Shown one piece after another: positions 48,406 through 58,774 of a stretch of 64,000 nt of DNA (the stretch's first letter is position 1; each line of letters opens with the position of its first letter). The stretch is from Streptomyces sp. CB02414 (lineage in GTDB: Bacteria; Actinomycetota; Actinomycetes; Streptomycetales; Streptomycetaceae): NCBI RefSeq assembly GCF_001905385.1, contig NZ_LIPF01000001.1:610765-674764 (forward strand). Direction: 5' to 3'. The notes beneath the pieces were generated by a model. It saw only the letters and a list, made by a program, of their open reading frames with translations, made no database searches and was not told the DNA's origin. A program made the position numbers and the translations under genes.

Positions 48406-49572
48406 GTGCGCATCACCGGAATCAGCACACACGTGGTCGGGACGCCGTGGCGCAACCTGACGTACGTCCAGGTGCACACCGACGAGGGGATCACTGGAGT
48501 CGGCGAGACCCGGATGCTGGGGCACACCGACGCTCTCCTCGGCTACCTGAAGGAGGCCGAGGCCAACCACATTCTGGGCGCCGACCCGTTCGCAGTCGAG
48601 GACCTGGTGCGCCGTATGAAGTACGGCGACTACGGCCGCGCCGGCGAGATCGTGATGTCCGGCATCGCCGTCGTGGAGATGGCCTGCTGGGACATCAAGG
48701 GCAAGGCCCTCGGGGTCCCGGTCTGGCAGCTGCTGGGCGGCAAGGTCACCGACAAGGTGAAGGCGTACGCCAACGGGTGGTACACCACGGAGCGGACGCC
48801 GGAGGCGTACCACAAGGCCGCGCAGGGCGTCATGGAGCGCGGGTACCGGGCGCTGAAGATCGACCCGTTCGGCACGGGGCACTTCGAGCTGGACCAGCAG
48901 CAGACGAACTACGCCGTGTCGCTGATCGAGGCGGTGCGGGACGCGATCGGGCCGGACGCCGAGCTGATGCTGGAGATGCACGGCCGGTTCTCGCCCTCCA
49001 CCGCCGTCCGGCTCGCGCGTGAACTCGCGCCGTTCAAGCCGGCCTGGCTGGAGGAGCCGGTCCCGCCGGAGAACCTCAAGGCGCTGAAAAAGGTCGCCGA
49101 GAAGGTCGACATCCCGGTCGCCACCGGTGAGCGCATCCACGACCGGATCGAGTTCCGCGAGCTGTTCGAGGACCAGTCGGTGGACGTCATCCAGCCCGAC
49201 GTCGGTCACATCGGCGGCATCTGGGAGACGCGGAAGCTGGCCGCGACCGCCGAGACGCACTACACGCTGGTCGCGCCGCACAACGTGGGCGGATCCGTGC
49301 TGACCGCCGCTTCCCTCCAGGTCGGCTTCACCTCCCCGAACTTCAAGATCCTGGAGCACTTCAACGACTTCGCGGACGCGGAGATCAAGAAGGTCGTCAA
49401 GGGCGCGCCGGTGGTGGACCCGGAGGACGGCTGCTTCCACCTCTCCGACGCGCCCGGCCTCGGCGTCGAGCTGGACACCGACGCGGCGGCCGAGTTCCCC
49501 CAGCAGCAGGCGCGGTTCGACCTGTGGGCCGAGGGCTGGGAGCAGCGCAAGCCCAAGGGGACCGGGGCATGA
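48406..49572 (+). CDS. Mandelate racemase/muconate lactonizing enzyme family sugar acid dehydratase
   Basis: A 388-aa enolase-superfamily enzyme. Ligands and bases: LKIDPFG (Lys and Asp near 150), MLEMHGRFS (Glu and His near 188), WLEEPVP (Glu near 212), VATGERI (Glu near 238), IQPDVGHIGG, and VAPHNVGG (His near 290). The KxDPFG...EMHGR...APHN set resembles galactonate-type dehydratases. It likely removes water from a hexonate; the exact sugar acid is unknown. GTG 48406 follows GAAGGG. It shares an ATGA overlap with the zinc dehydrogenase downstream, suggesting an oxidative sugar pathway. Confidence 0.88.
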   Translation: MRITGISTHVVGTPWRNLTYVQVHTDEGITGVGETRMLGHTDALLGYLKEAEANHILGADPFAVEDLVRRMKYGDYGRAGEIVMSGIAVVEMACWDIKGKALGVPVWQLLGGKVTDKVKAYANGWYTTERTPEAYHKAAQGVMERGYRALKIDPFGTGHFELDQQQTNYAVSLIEAVRDAIGPDAELMLEMHGRFSPSTAVRLARELAPFKPAWLEEPVPPENLKALKKVAEKVDIPVATGERIHDRIEFRELFEDQSVDVIQPDVGHIGGIWETRKLAATAETHYTLVAPHNVGGSVLTAASLQVGFTSPNFKILEHFNDFADAEIKKVVKGAPVVDPEDGCFHLSDAPGLGVELDTDAAAEFPQQQARFDLWAEGWEQRKPKGTGA

Positions 49573-50573
49573 GCGGCGCGGTCGTCGTCGAGGCGCCGGG
49601 CGCGTACCGGCTGGCGCCGCACGAGCCGCGCGAGCCCGGTCCCGGCGAGGCTCTGGTGCGGGTGCACGCGGCCGGGATCTGCGGCAGCGACCGCGAGGTC
49701 TGGCAGGGCAACCGGCCCGAGGGGTACGTGCGTTATCCGCTCACCCCGGGCCACGAGTGGTCGGGGACCGTGGAGCGGGTCGGCGCCGGGGTGCCGGACT
49801 CCCTCGCCGGACGCAAGGTGGTCGGTGAGGGCTTCCGCAACTGCCAGGTGTGCGACCGCTGCCACGCGGGCGAGACGACGCTGTGCACGGCCGGTTACGA
49901 GGAGACCGGGTTCACGCAGCCGGGGGCGATGGCGCCCACGCTGACCCTGCCCGCGCGGCTGCTGCACGTGCTGCCCGACGACGCCGACCTCACCGCGGCC
50001 GCCCTGCTGGAGCCCGCCGCCTGCATCGCCGCCGCCGCGCTCAAGGCGAACGCCCGCCCCGGCGAGCGGGTCGCCGTCGTCGGCACCGGGACGCTCGGCA
50101 TGTTCGCCGTGCAGTTCCTGCGGGCCGCCTCGCCCGGCGAGCTGCTGGTCGTCGGCTCGCGCGGGGACCGGGAGGCGATGTCGAGGCAGTACGGGGCGAC
50201 GGACTTCCGCACCAAGGACCAGCCGCTGCCGGACGACTTCGACGTCGTGATCGAGACCGCCGGGTCCGCCGATGCCGCCCGCACCGCCTCCGCACTGCTG
50301 CGCCGGGGCGGGCGCCTGGTCCTGACCGGTATCCCGGCGCCGGGTGCCGACGGGCTCGACCCCACCGACCTCGTGGTGCGTCAGCTGGAGGTGCAGACCG
50401 TCTTCGGTGCGGCACCGGACGCCTGGGCGCACACGGTGCGGGTCTTCGCGGCCGGTCTGCTGGACCCGCGGCCGCTGGTCACCCACGAGCTGCCGCTCGC
50501 CGAGTTCCCCGAGGCCATCGAGCTGGTGGGCTCGGGCGACCCGAAGGTCGGCAAAGTGCTGCTGCATCCCTGA
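49569..50573 (+). CDS. Zinc-dependent alcohol/polyol dehydrogenase
   Basis: A 334-aa MDR enzyme. Catalytic zinc ligands: Cys of GICGSD (about 36) and HE of PGHEWSG (about 60). The structural zinc site is NCQVCDRCHAGETTLC (four Cys). The cofactor loop VVGTGTLGMFAVQFL has GxGxxG. It resembles sorbitol/galactitol and L-threonine dehydrogenases and probably oxidises a sugar or polyol that feeds the coupled dehydratase. ATG 49569 overlaps the dehydratase stop (ATGA). An 18-bp hairpin follows its stop. Confidence 0.92.
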   Translation: MSGAVVVEAPGAYRLAPHEPREPGPGEALVRVHAAGICGSDREVWQGNRPEGYVRYPLTPGHEWSGTVERVGAGVPDSLAGRKVVGEGFRNCQVCDRCHAGETTLCTAGYEETGFTQPGAMAPTLTLPARLLHVLPDDADLTAAALLEPAACIAAAALKANARPGERVAVVGTGTLGMFAVQFLRAASPGELLVVGSRGDREAMSRQYGATDFRTKDQPLPDDFDVVIETAGSADAARTASALLRRGGRLVLTGIPAPGADGLDPTDLVVRQLEVQTVFGAAPDAWAHTVRVFAAGLLDPRPLVTHELPLAEFPEAIELVGSGDPKVGKVLLHP

Positions 50574-50589
50574 CCCCGCCCCTTGAGTC

Positions 50590-50634
50590 GTACGCCGGTA
50601 CGGGGGCGACCTGACGGCCCCCGTACCGGCGTAC
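50590..50634 (+). terminator. Terminator of the dehydratase-dehydrogenase operon
   Basis: Arms 50590-50607 and 50617-50634 form a perfect 18-bp stem (GTACGCCGGTACGGGGGC) with a 9-nt loop, 17 bp past the dehydrogenase stop. There is no T-tract. Confidence 0.75.
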
Positions 50635-50738
50635 CTCCACTTCGAGGCTCTTCGTACCTCACGTCGCGAACCTCGTCCGACATGTCGAACACGACCTGCC
50701 GGGTGCGGACTCCGGCGTACCGAACCTAAGGAACGCTT

Positions 50739-51710
50739 GTGACCGACGCTTCCGCCAAGGCCGCCGCACGCAGGCCCGGTGAGCAGGCGCTCACCGCGCT
50801 CGGCCTGGCCGCGCCCGCCCTCGACCCCGCCGACGCCTCGCCGCACTCCTTCCCGGGCGGCGGCCGCTGGCGCACCGAGATTCCCTCCTGCGAGGGTCCG
50901 GAGGCGCTGGGCGTGGTGCTGAAGGAGTCCTCGCGGCTGGACGTGCCGATCCACCGGATCAGCCAGGGCAGCGGGGTGTGGATGCTGACCGACGCCGAGA
51001 TCACCGAGATGGTCGAGGCCACCGCCGAACGCGACATCGAGCTCTGCCTGTTCACCGGCCCGCGCGGCACCTGGGACATCGGCGGCTCCACCCGGACCGA
51101 CTCCGGCGGCGCGGGCCTGCGCGCCCGCGGCCACGACGCCGTCGCCGGGTGCGTCGAGGACGCCGTCCGGGCGACCGAACTGGGCGTCCAGTGCCTGCTG
51201 GTCGCCGACGAGGGCGTGCTGTGGACGCTGCACCGGGCGCGGACGGCGGGCATCATCCCCGCCGGCACCACGCTGAAGCTCTCGGCGCTCGTCGGGCCGG
51301 TCAACCCGGCCTCGTACGCGGTCTACGAAGGGCTCGGCGCCGACTCCATCAACGTGCCCAGCGACCTGACACCGGATCACCTGACCGAAATACGGCGGGT
51401 TTCGGCCGCGCCGATGGACATGTACATCGAGGCTCCCGACGACCTGGGCGGCTACGTCCGGATGTACGAGATCGCCGAGCTGATCCGGCGCGGCGCCCCG
51501 CTGTACCTGAAGTTCGGCCTCTCCAAGGCGCCCGGGATCTACCCGTACGGCCATCACCTGCGGGAACTGACGCTGGCCACCGCCAAGGAGCGGGTGCGGC
51601 GCGGCCGGCTCGCGCTCGATCTGCTCGCCCGGCACGGGGCGGACGGGGAGATGGCGCCGCTCGGCTCGCGGCTGCCGGGCTCGCTCAACCGGTTCGAGAT
51701 CTCGTCATAA
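50739..51710 (+). CDS. Conserved protein of unknown function, TIM-barrel/U32-like
   Basis: A 323-aa soluble protein. I cannot name its function. The pattern of alternating helices and strands ('[21 protein letters not shown]', '[29 protein letters not shown]', '[33 protein letters not shown]', '[37 protein letters not shown]') fits a beta/alpha barrel, with weak resemblance to U32-type proteins. [11 protein letters not shown] and the EAPDDLGG segment look like active-site loops. GTG 50739 follows AAGGAACGCTT. It sits between the dehydratase operon and the sugar transporter, so a role in the same sugar pathway is likely. Confidence 0.75.
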   Translation: MTDASAKAAARRPGEQALTALGLAAPALDPADASPHSFPGGGRWRTEIPSCEGPEALGVVLKESSRLDVPIHRISQGSGVWMLTDAEITEMVEATAERDIELCLFTGPRGTWDIGGSTRTDSGGAGLRARGHDAVAGCVEDAVRATELGVQCLLVADEGVLWTLHRARTAGIIPAGTTLKLSALVGPVNPASYAVYEGLGADSINVPSDLTPDHLTEIRRVSAAPMDMYIEAPDDLGGYVRMYEIAELIRRGAPLYLKFGLSKAPGIYPYGHHLRELTLATAKERVRRGRLALDLLARHGADGEMAPLGSRLPGSLNRFEISS

Positions 51711-51805
51711 CGTTCCGGAAACTCCCTTCACAAAAGAAGACACGACCGCGCACAATCCCACACACCTGCGTCGCCGTTCCAGCCCTCACCTCAAGGATGA
51801 TGACC

Positions 51806-52918
51806 ATGCGCAACCGCAGAGCCGCACTCGCCTCGATAGCCTCCGCCGCCTCGCTCGCCCTGACGCTGACCGCCTGCGGCCAGAACAGTGAGGGCGGCAG
51901 CGAGGAGGACAAGGGAGGCAGCGACGGAGCCACCGTCGGCATCGCGATGCCGACCAAGTCCTCCGAGCGCTGGATCTCCGACGGCGCCAACGTCGAGAAG
52001 GAGCTGAAGGCCAAGGGCTACGAGACCAAGCTCGTCTACGGCGAGGACGACCCGGACCAGCAGGTCGCCCAGATCGAGAACATGATCACGCAGGGTGTGG
52101 ACGCCCTGATCATCGCCGCGATCGACAACAAGTCCCTGGGCAACGTCCTCCGCCAGGCCAAGGACGCCGACATCCCCGTCATCTCCTACGACCGGCTGAT
52201 CCTCGGCACGGAGAACGTCGACTACTACGCCTCGTTCGACAACAGCAAGGTCGGCGAGCTGCAGGGCACGTACATCGTCGAGAAGCTCGGTCTGAAGGAC
52301 GGCTCCGAGAAGGGCCCGTTCAACATCGAGCTGTTCGCCGGCTCCAACGACGACAACAACACCAAGTACTTCTTCAACGGCGCGATGAGCGTCCTGAAAC
52401 CGTACATGGACAAGGGCCAGCTCGTCGTCCGCTCCAAGCAGACCGACCTCAACCAGGTCACCACCCTGCGCTGGGACGGCGGCACCGCGCAGAAGCGCAT
52501 GGACGACCTGCTCACCTCCAGCTACCGCGGCGCCCGTGTCGACGCGGTGCTCTCGCCCTACGACGGCATCTCCATCGGCATCCTCTCCGCCCTGAAGTCG
52601 GACGGCTACGGCTCCGCCAGCAAGCCCATGCCGGTCGTCACCGGCCAGGACGCCGAGATCGCCTCGGTGAAGTCGATCATCGCGGGCCAGCAGACCCAGA
52701 CCGTCTTCAAGGACCTGCGCGAACTCGCCAAGGTCGCCGCGAACATGGTCGACGCGGTCCTGAACGACAAGAAGCCCGAGGTCAACGACACCAAGTCCTA
52801 CGACAACGGTGCCAAGGCCGTGCCCTCCTACCTGCTGAAGCCGGTCAGCGTCGACAAGTCCAACTACAAGAAGATCCTCGTCGACGGCGGCTACTACACC
52901 GAGGACCAGCTCAACTAA
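51806..52918 (+). CDS. chvE: Sugar ABC transporter substrate-binding lipoprotein (ChvE-like)
   Basis: A 370-aa lipoprotein. The signal peptide ends at LTAC (Cys24), followed by an acidic Gly/Ser linker. The periplasmic-binding-protein fold type I is clear: '[30 protein letters not shown]', '[22 protein letters not shown]', '[10 protein letters not shown]', [32 protein letters not shown]. The set matches the multiple-monosaccharide binding protein ChvE (glucose, galactose, arabinose, xylose). ATG 51806 is chosen because AAGG is 9 nt upstream; ATG 51797 and 51800 lack room. It heads a three-gene transporter operon. Confidence 0.92.
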   Translation: MRNRRAALASIASAASLALTLTACGQNSEGGSEEDKGGSDGATVGIAMPTKSSERWISDGANVEKELKAKGYETKLVYGEDDPDQQVAQIENMITQGVDALIIAAIDNKSLGNVLRQAKDADIPVISYDRLILGTENVDYYASFDNSKVGELQGTYIVEKLGLKDGSEKGPFNIELFAGSNDDNNTKYFFNGAMSVLKPYMDKGQLVVRSKQTDLNQVTTLRWDGGTAQKRMDDLLTSSYRGARVDAVLSPYDGISIGILSALKSDGYGSASKPMPVVTGQDAEIASVKSIIAGQQTQTVFKDLRELAKVAANMVDAVLNDKKPEVNDTKSYDNGAKAVPSYLLKPVSVDKSNYKKILVDGGYYTEDQLN

Positions 52919-52950
52919 CCGGGTCCCTACAAGGATTGGAAGGCACGACC

Positions 52951-54510
52951 ATGGCGGGACCCGTCCTGGAAATGCGCTCGATCGTCAAGACCTTTCCCGG
53001 TGTCAAAGCGCTGTCGGACGTCACGCTGACCGTCCGCCAGGGCGAGGTCCACGCCATCTGCGGGGAGAACGGCGCCGGCAAGTCGACCCTGATGAAGGTG
53101 CTCTCCGGCGTCCATCCGCACGGCAGTTACGAGGGGGACATCCTCTTCGAGGGCGAGACCTGCCGGTTCCGGGACATCCGGGCGAGCGAGCAGCGCGGCA
53201 TCGTGATCATCCACCAGGAGCTGGCGCTGGTGCCGTACCTGTCGATCGCGGAGAACATCTTCCTCGGCAACGAGCACGCCAAGCGCGGCCTGATCGACTG
53301 GACCGAGACCCTCAGGCACGCCACCGAACTGCTGCGCCGGGTCGGCCTCGACGAGCACCCCGAGACCCGCGTCGCCGACATCGGCGTGGGCAAGCAGCAG
53401 CTGGTGGAGATCGCCAAGGCGCTGTCGAAGAAGGTGAAGCTGCTCATCCTCGACGAGCCGACGGCGGCGCTCAACGACGAGGACAGCGGCAAGCTCCTCG
53501 ACCTGATCCTTCAGCTGAAGGAACAGGGAATGACGTCGATCATCATCTCGCACAAGCTGAACGAGATCCGCCGGGTCGCCGACTCGGTGACGATCATCCG
53601 CGACGGGCAGTCCATCGAGACGCTCGACGTGAAGGCGGCGGAGACCACCGAGGACCGGATCATCTCCGGGATGGTCGGCCGGGACCTGGAGAACCGCTTC
53701 CCGGAACGCACCCCGCACCACCCCGAGGAGGGCGCCGCGCCCGCCCTGGAGATCCGCAACTGGACCGTGCACCACCCCATCGACCAGCAGCGCAAGGTCG
53801 TGGACGACGTGTCGATCGAGGTGCGTCGCGGTGAGATCGTCGGCATCGCGGGACTGATGGGCGCGGGCCGTACCGAGCTGGCGATGAGCGTCTTCGGCCG
53901 CACCTACGGCCGGCACGCGGGCGGCACCGTCCTCAGGGACGGCACGGAGGTCCGCACGAAGACCGTCCCGGAGGCGGTCGGACACGGCATCGCCTACGTC
54001 ACCGAGGACCGCAAGCACTACGGCCTCAACCTCATCGACACCATCAACCGGAACATCTCGCTGACCGCGCTGGGCAAGGTCGCCAAGCGGGGCGTGGTCG
54101 ACGAGCACGGAGAGCGGCAGGTCGCCGAGGACTACCGGAAGGCCATGAACATCAAGGCGCCGACCGTCTTCGAACCCGTCGGCAGGTTGTCCGGCGGCAA
54201 CCAGCAGAAGGTCGTCCTCAGCAAGTGGATCTTCGCCGGTCCCGAGGTGCTGATCCTGGACGAGCCCACCCGGGGAATCGACGTGGGCGCCAAGTACGAG
54301 ATCTACACGGTCATCGACCAGCTGGCCGCCCAGGGCAAGGCGGTCGTCTTCATCTCCTCCGAACTGCCCGAGCTGCTCGGCATGTGCGACCGCATCTACA
54401 CGATGGCCGCCGGCCGGCTGACGGGTGAGTTCTCACGGGCCGAGGCCTCGCAGGAAGCGCTGATGCGTCGGATGACGAAGGACACGAAGGACAAAGAGGT
54501 AACCCGATGA
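52951..54510 (+). CDS. gguA: Sugar ABC transporter ATP-binding protein (GguA/MmsA type)
   Basis: A 519-aa duplicated ATPase. First half: Walker [10 protein letters not shown] (about 37-45), [19 protein letters not shown]. Second half: the P-loop reads [10 protein letters not shown], lacking the Lys-Ser/Thr, as is normal for this sugar-uptake subclass; its signature LSGGNQQK and [14 protein letters not shown] are intact. The first half has a diverged signature (DIGVGKQQ). It powers uptake through the permease encoded next. ATG 52951 follows GGAAGG; the in-frame TTG 52936 would overlap it. Confidence 0.95.
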   Translation: MAGPVLEMRSIVKTFPGVKALSDVTLTVRQGEVHAICGENGAGKSTLMKVLSGVHPHGSYEGDILFEGETCRFRDIRASEQRGIVIIHQELALVPYLSIAENIFLGNEHAKRGLIDWTETLRHATELLRRVGLDEHPETRVADIGVGKQQLVEIAKALSKKVKLLILDEPTAALNDEDSGKLLDLILQLKEQGMTSIIISHKLNEIRRVADSVTIIRDGQSIETLDVKAAETTEDRIISGMVGRDLENRFPERTPHHPEEGAAPALEIRNWTVHHPIDQQRKVVDDVSIEVRRGEIVGIAGLMGAGRTELAMSVFGRTYGRHAGGTVLRDGTEVRTKTVPEAVGHGIAYVTEDRKHYGLNLIDTINRNISLTALGKVAKRGVVDEHGERQVAEDYRKAMNIKAPTVFEPVGRLSGGNQQKVVLSKWIFAGPEVLILDEPTRGIDVGAKYEIYTVIDQLAAQGKAVVFISSELPELLGMCDRIYTMAAGRLTGEFSRAEASQEALMRRMTKDTKDKEVTR

Positions 54511-55748
54511 GCACGGACGTGACCGCGAAGACCCCGGCCCCGGCGCCGCCCGGCTCAGGCGGTCCGGCCGCCGGCGGCCTGTGGCAGCTGATGCTCGACG
54601 GGCTGCGCCGCAACATGCGGCAGTACGGCATGCTGATCGCCCTCGGCCTGATCGTGGCCCTGTTCGCCGTCTGGTCCGACGGCGACCTGCTGCTGCCGCG
54701 CAACGTCTCCAACCTGGTGCTGCAGAACAGCTACATCCTGATCCTCGCGATCGGCATGATGCTGGTCATCATCGCGGGCCACATCGACCTGTCGGTCGGC
54801 TCACTGACCGCGTTCACCGGCGCGATCGCCGCCGTACTGATGGTCAGGAACGACCTCCCCTGGCCGGTCGCCGTGCTGCTGTGCCTGGCCATCGGCGCCG
54901 CGGCGGGCGCCACCCAGGGGTTCTTCATCGCCTACCTCGGCATACCGTCGTTCATCGTGACCCTCGCGGGCATGCTGCTCTTCCGCGGTCTGACGGAGAT
55001 CTTCCTGGAGGGCCAGACCCTCGGCCCGTTCCCCAGGGACCTGCAGAAGATAGCCAACGGCTTCCTGCCCGAGGTCGGCCCGGAGACCAACTACCACAAC
55101 CTCACCCTGCTGCTGGGCTTCGCGCTGATCGCCTTCGTGGTCTACCAGGAGGTCCGCGACCGCAAGCGGCAGCAGGAGTTCGCGCTCGAGGTGCTGCCGG
55201 CCAAGCTGTTCTGGCTCAAGCTGGTCGCGCTGGTCTCCGCCGTCCTCGTGGTCACCCTGCTGCTCGCCAGCTACAAGGGCGCCCCGATCGTGCTGCTCAT
55301 CCTGGGCGTGCTGGTCGTCGGGTTCGGCTACCTGATGCGCAACGCGATCATCGGCCGCCACATTTACGCCATCGGCGGCAACCTGCCCGCGGCCAAGCTG
55401 TCGGGCGTGAAGGACAAGAAGGTCACCTTCCTGGTCTTCCTGAACATGGGCATGCTCGCGGCCCTGGCGGGCCTGGTCTTCGCCGCCCGCTTCAACGCGG
55501 CCTCCCCCAAGGCCGGTCTCAACTTCGAGCTGGAGGCCATCGCCGCCTCGTTCATCGGCGGCGCGTCGATGAGCGGCGGCGTCGGCACGGTCCTCGGCGC
55601 GATCATCGGCGGTCTGGTCCTGGGCGTGCTGAACAACGGCATGAACCTCGTCGGCATCGGCACCGACTGGCAGCAGGTGATCAAGGGCGCCGTGCTGCTG
55701 GCGGCGGTCGGGTTCGACGTGTGGAACAAGCGCAGGGTCGGTTCGTAA
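54507..55748 (+). CDS. gguB: Sugar ABC transporter permease (GguB/MmsB type)
   Basis: A 413-aa membrane protein with about ten helices and the BPD_transp_2 signature '[47 protein letters not shown]' near 290-335, plus '[36 protein letters not shown]'. An early '[19 protein letters not shown]' segment is diagnostic for the ribose/xylose/multiple-sugar family. The length of about 410 aa matches GguB/MmsB rather than the 320-aa RbsC. The ATG overlaps the ATPase stop (ATGA). Confidence 0.94.
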   Translation: MSTDVTAKTPAPAPPGSGGPAAGGLWQLMLDGLRRNMRQYGMLIALGLIVALFAVWSDGDLLLPRNVSNLVLQNSYILILAIGMMLVIIAGHIDLSVGSLTAFTGAIAAVLMVRNDLPWPVAVLLCLAIGAAAGATQGFFIAYLGIPSFIVTLAGMLLFRGLTEIFLEGQTLGPFPRDLQKIANGFLPEVGPETNYHNLTLLLGFALIAFVVYQEVRDRKRQQEFALEVLPAKLFWLKLVALVSAVLVVTLLLASYKGAPIVLLILGVLVVGFGYLMRNAIIGRHIYAIGGNLPAAKLSGVKDKKVTFLVFLNMGMLAALAGLVFAARFNAASPKAGLNFELEAIAASFIGGASMSGGVGTVLGAIIGGLVLGVLNNGMNLVGIGTDWQQVIKGAVLLAAVGFDVWNKRRVGS

Positions 55749-55756
55749 CGGATCTC

Positions 55757-55782
55757 GGGCCCCGCCGCTCACGGCGGGGCCC
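55757..55782 (+). terminator. Hairpin between the sugar permease and aldose epimerase genes
   Basis: GGGCCCCGCCG (55757-55767) and CGGCGGGGCCC (55772-55782) form an 11-bp perfect stem with loop CTCA and a trailing cttcttct. It ends 31 bp before the epimerase ATG, so it likely acts as a partial terminator that lowers expression of the downstream gene. Confidence 0.65.
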
Positions 55783-55813
55783 GCTTCTTCTCACGGAAGT
55801 ACAGGAGCCGCAC

Positions 55814-56962
55814 ATGGAACTGAGCAGACGCACGGTCATCGCATCGGCGGCCGCCGCCGGCCTGACGGCCACCGCGGTCGGCGGCACGGCACACGCCACG
55901 GGAGGCAGGAAGCCGGTGAAGGAGCTCTTCGGCAGGCTCGCCGACGGCACGAAGGTGTACCGCTGGTCGCTGGAGAACGGCGGCACGCGGATGAGGGTGC
56001 TGTCGTACGGCGGCGTCGTCCAGTCCCTGGAGATCCCCGACCGCCGGGGCCGCTACGAGAACGTCTCGCTGGGCTTCGACAACCTCGACGACTACGTGGC
56101 CTCCAGCCCGTACTTCGGCGCGCTGATCGGCCGCTACGGCAACCGCATCGGCCAGGGCCGCTTCACCCTGGACGGCACGGCGTACCAGCTCTCCGTCAAC
56201 GACGGGGAGCAGAGCCTGCACGGCGGCGCCCAGGGCTTCGACAAGCGGGTGTGGGACGTCGAACCGTTCCGCGAGGGCTCCGACGTGGGCCTGGTCCTGC
56301 ACTACACCAGCGTCGACGGCGAGATGGGCTACCCCGGCACGCTCCGGGCGAAGGTGACCTACACCCTCACCCGGCGCGGCGAGTGGCGCATCGACTACGA
56401 GGCCACCACCGACAAGGCCACCGTCGTCAACCTCACCAGCCACGTCTACTGGAACCTGGCCGGCGAGGGCAGCGGCACCATCGAGGACCACGAACTGTCG
56501 ATCGCCGCCTCCCGCTACACGCCCACCGACGCGGGCCTGATCCCGACGGGCGAGCTGGCGAAGGTGTCCGGCACGCCCTTCGACTTCCGGCGGGCCAAGC
56601 CGATCGGCCGGGACCTCCGCGACGCCCATCCGCAACTGGTCACCGCCAAGGGCTTCGACCACAACTGGGTGCTGGACAAGGGCGTCACCGACCGCCCCGA
56701 GCACATCGCCACCCTGCGCGAGAGCGCCTCGGGCCGCACCCTGCGCATCGCCACCGACCAGCCCGGTCTCCAGTTCTACTCGGGCAACTTCCTCGACGGC
56801 ACGCTCACCGGCACCGGCGGCTCGCTCTACCGGCAGGGCGACGCCCTGTGCCTGGAGACGCAGCACTTCCCCGACTCGCCGAACCAGCCGGCGTTCCCGT
56901 CGACCGTGCTGCGGCCGGGGCAGACGTACCGGACGACGACGGTCCACTCGTTCGGCGCGTGA
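55814..56962 (+). CDS. Aldose 1-epimerase with Tat signal
   Basis: A 382-aa exported mutarotase. The Tat signal has SRRTVIAS at residues 4-11 and AHATG cleavage near 29. The galactose mutarotase domain shows [19 protein letters not shown] with catalytic His, '[16 protein letters not shown]' with second His, '[12 protein letters not shown]', and [15 protein letters not shown] with Glu (about 356). Its close resemblance to the cytoplasmic paralog at 41893 ([15 protein letters not shown] shared) suggests duplication followed by export. It follows the transporter operon by 66 bp and could supply the anomer the transporter takes up. ATG 55814 follows ACAGGAG. Confidence 0.94.
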   Translation: MELSRRTVIASAAAAGLTATAVGGTAHATGGRKPVKELFGRLADGTKVYRWSLENGGTRMRVLSYGGVVQSLEIPDRRGRYENVSLGFDNLDDYVASSPYFGALIGRYGNRIGQGRFTLDGTAYQLSVNDGEQSLHGGAQGFDKRVWDVEPFREGSDVGLVLHYTSVDGEMGYPGTLRAKVTYTLTRRGEWRIDYEATTDKATVVNLTSHVYWNLAGEGSGTIEDHELSIAASRYTPTDAGLIPTGELAKVSGTPFDFRRAKPIGRDLRDAHPQLVTAKGFDHNWVLDKGVTDRPEHIATLRESASGRTLRIATDQPGLQFYSGNFLDGTLTGTGGSLYRQGDALCLETQHFPDSPNQPAFPSTVLRPGQTYRTTTVHSFGA

Positions 56963-57064
56963 GGGCACACTTTCTTCACAGGCGTTGAACGGCGTCACTC
57001 GCCCCTCCGTATGTAAGGGCGGCCCGCGCTCCCCCGCGCGGGCCGTCCACAGACGGAGGTCCAC

Positions 57065-58738
57065 TTGTCCGGCAACGTCACCTCGTTGTTCCGCAGCACC
57101 GCGGCGCACAGCCCGTCGATGGCGGCGCTGACGCGGGAGAGCGGTGGCGGGGCGGGCGCGGGGCCGGTGGACTTCTGCATCCCCTGCAACCCGTACTTCC
57201 CCACCCCGGCGATGTTCGACGAGCTGGCCGGCCGGCTGCGCGACATCATCACGTACTACCCGAGCGGTGCCGACACCATCACGGCCGAGCTGTGCGGCCT
57301 GCTGCGACTGCCCCCGCAGTGCGTGGCGATGGGCAACGGCTCCACCGAACTGATCACCTGGATCGACCACCTGCTGGTCCGCGAGTCCCTCGCCGTCCCG
57401 GTCCCCACCTTCGGCCGCTGGACCGACCAGCCGATGGAGACCGGCAAGCGCGTCGACATGTTCCCGCTCCAGGAGTCCGGCGGCTTCGCCCTCGACCTCG
57501 CGCGGTACGCCGAGTTCGTCCGGGCCCGCGGGACGCGGGCGGTGGTGATCTGCAACCCCAACAACCCCGACGGCGGCTATCTGCACAAGCAGGCGCTGGT
57601 GCAGTTCATGGACGCGATGGCCGACCGGGACCTGGTCGTGATCGACGAGTCCTTCCTGGAGTTCGCGGACGCGGAGGCGGAACCCAGCGTCGTGCAGGAG
57701 GCGATGCTGCGCCCCAACGTCGTCGTCCTGCGCAGCCTCGGCAAGAACTTCGGCCTGCACGGCATCCGCTTCGGCTACCTGGTCGCCAACCCGGCGCTGG
57801 CCGGCCGGGTGCGCGCCATGCTGCCGAAGTGGAACCTCAATTCCTTCGCGGAGCACGTGGTGTTCATGCTGCGCGACCACGGGCCGGAGTACGCGCAGAG
57901 CCTGCACCAGGTCCGCCGCGACCGCCTGGAGATGGCCAGTCAGCTCTCCGCGCTGCCCGGTCTGACCGTCTATCCCTCCCAGGGCAACTTCCTCTTCGTG
58001 CGCCTCCCCGTGGGCGCCGAGGGCACCGTCGTCCGGGACCGCATGCTCACCGAGCACCGGGTCCTGGTCCGTGAATGCGGCAACAAGATCGGTTCGTCCA
58101 GCCGCTTCCTGCGTCTCGTGGTGCGCCCCCAGGTGGACGTGCGTCGCCTGGTGTCCGGCCTGGAACAGGTGCTCTACGGGTCCAGGAGGGGAGCCGCCGT
58201 GCCCGAGCCCGCCACCGGGACCGGCTACAGCTCGGGCACGGCGGCGGTGGACCGCCTGGTGAGCGAGACCAACGGGGCGGGGATGCGGGCGATCGCCGAC
58301 CGGCCGGCCGGCCCGCCCGGACTCCCCGCCGCCTCAGCCGCCGGCACCGGCATGCCGCTCCCCGCCGCGGTGCCCGTCGCCCCGGCGGCGGCCACCGCCG
58401 GCCCGATGCCGGTGCCGGCCCCGCCGGGACCCGCCTCGCAACCGGCGCCCGTCCCCCAGCCCGCGCCCGTCCCCCAGCCGGCGCCGTATCCCGGACCGGT
58501 GCCGGACCCCCACCCGGCACCGGTCCCACATCCCGTCCCCGCGCCGGCCCCGACGCCGTACCCCGCGCCCGCTCCCGCTCCCGCCCCGGCCCACTACGCG
58601 GTGCCCGCCGTCCCCACCCCGCCCGGCGTCCCGGCCCGCGGTGGCCTCACCGCGGCCCAGGTGAGGGGGACCGACGGACTGCGGACGGTCCCGGCGACGG
58701 GCTGGCCGGACCCGGCGGGCATGGGCCGGACGGGCTGA
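57065..58738 (+). CDS. PLP-dependent aminotransferase (class I/II, HisC-like) with Pro/Ala-rich tail
   Basis: A 557-aa protein. Residues about 30-375 are a fold-type I aminotransferase: CNPYFPTPAMF, YYPSGADT, MGNGSTELITW, CNPNNPDGGYL (Asn and Asp of the PLP site), 'LVVIDESFLEFADAE', and Lys in LRSLGKNFGLHGIRFGYL; Arg in SRFLRLVVRP binds the carboxylate. It resembles histidinol-phosphate and threonine-phosphate enzymes. Residues 376-557 are a disordered tail dominated by Pro-Ala-Pro-Val/Gln repeats, not needed for catalysis. TTG 57065 follows ACGGAGG. The amino acceptor is unknown. Confidence 0.88.
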   Translation: MSGNVTSLFRSTAAHSPSMAALTRESGGGAGAGPVDFCIPCNPYFPTPAMFDELAGRLRDIITYYPSGADTITAELCGLLRLPPQCVAMGNGSTELITWIDHLLVRESLAVPVPTFGRWTDQPMETGKRVDMFPLQESGGFALDLARYAEFVRARGTRAVVICNPNNPDGGYLHKQALVQFMDAMADRDLVVIDESFLEFADAEAEPSVVQEAMLRPNVVVLRSLGKNFGLHGIRFGYLVANPALAGRVRAMLPKWNLNSFAEHVVFMLRDHGPEYAQSLHQVRRDRLEMASQLSALPGLTVYPSQGNFLFVRLPVGAEGTVVRDRMLTEHRVLVRECGNKIGSSSRFLRLVVRPQVDVRRLVSGLEQVLYGSRRGAAVPEPATGTGYSSGTAAVDRLVSETNGAGMRAIADRPAGPPGLPAASAAGTGMPLPAAVPVAPAAATAGPMPVPAPPGPASQPAPVPQPAPVPQPAPYPGPVPDPHPAPVPHPVPAPAPTPYPAPAPAPAPAHYAVPAVPTPPGVPARGGLTAAQVRGTDGLRTVPATGWPDPAGMGRTG

Positions 58739-58774
58739 CGGGCTGACGGACCGCGGCGCCCCCGCGACCGGCGC

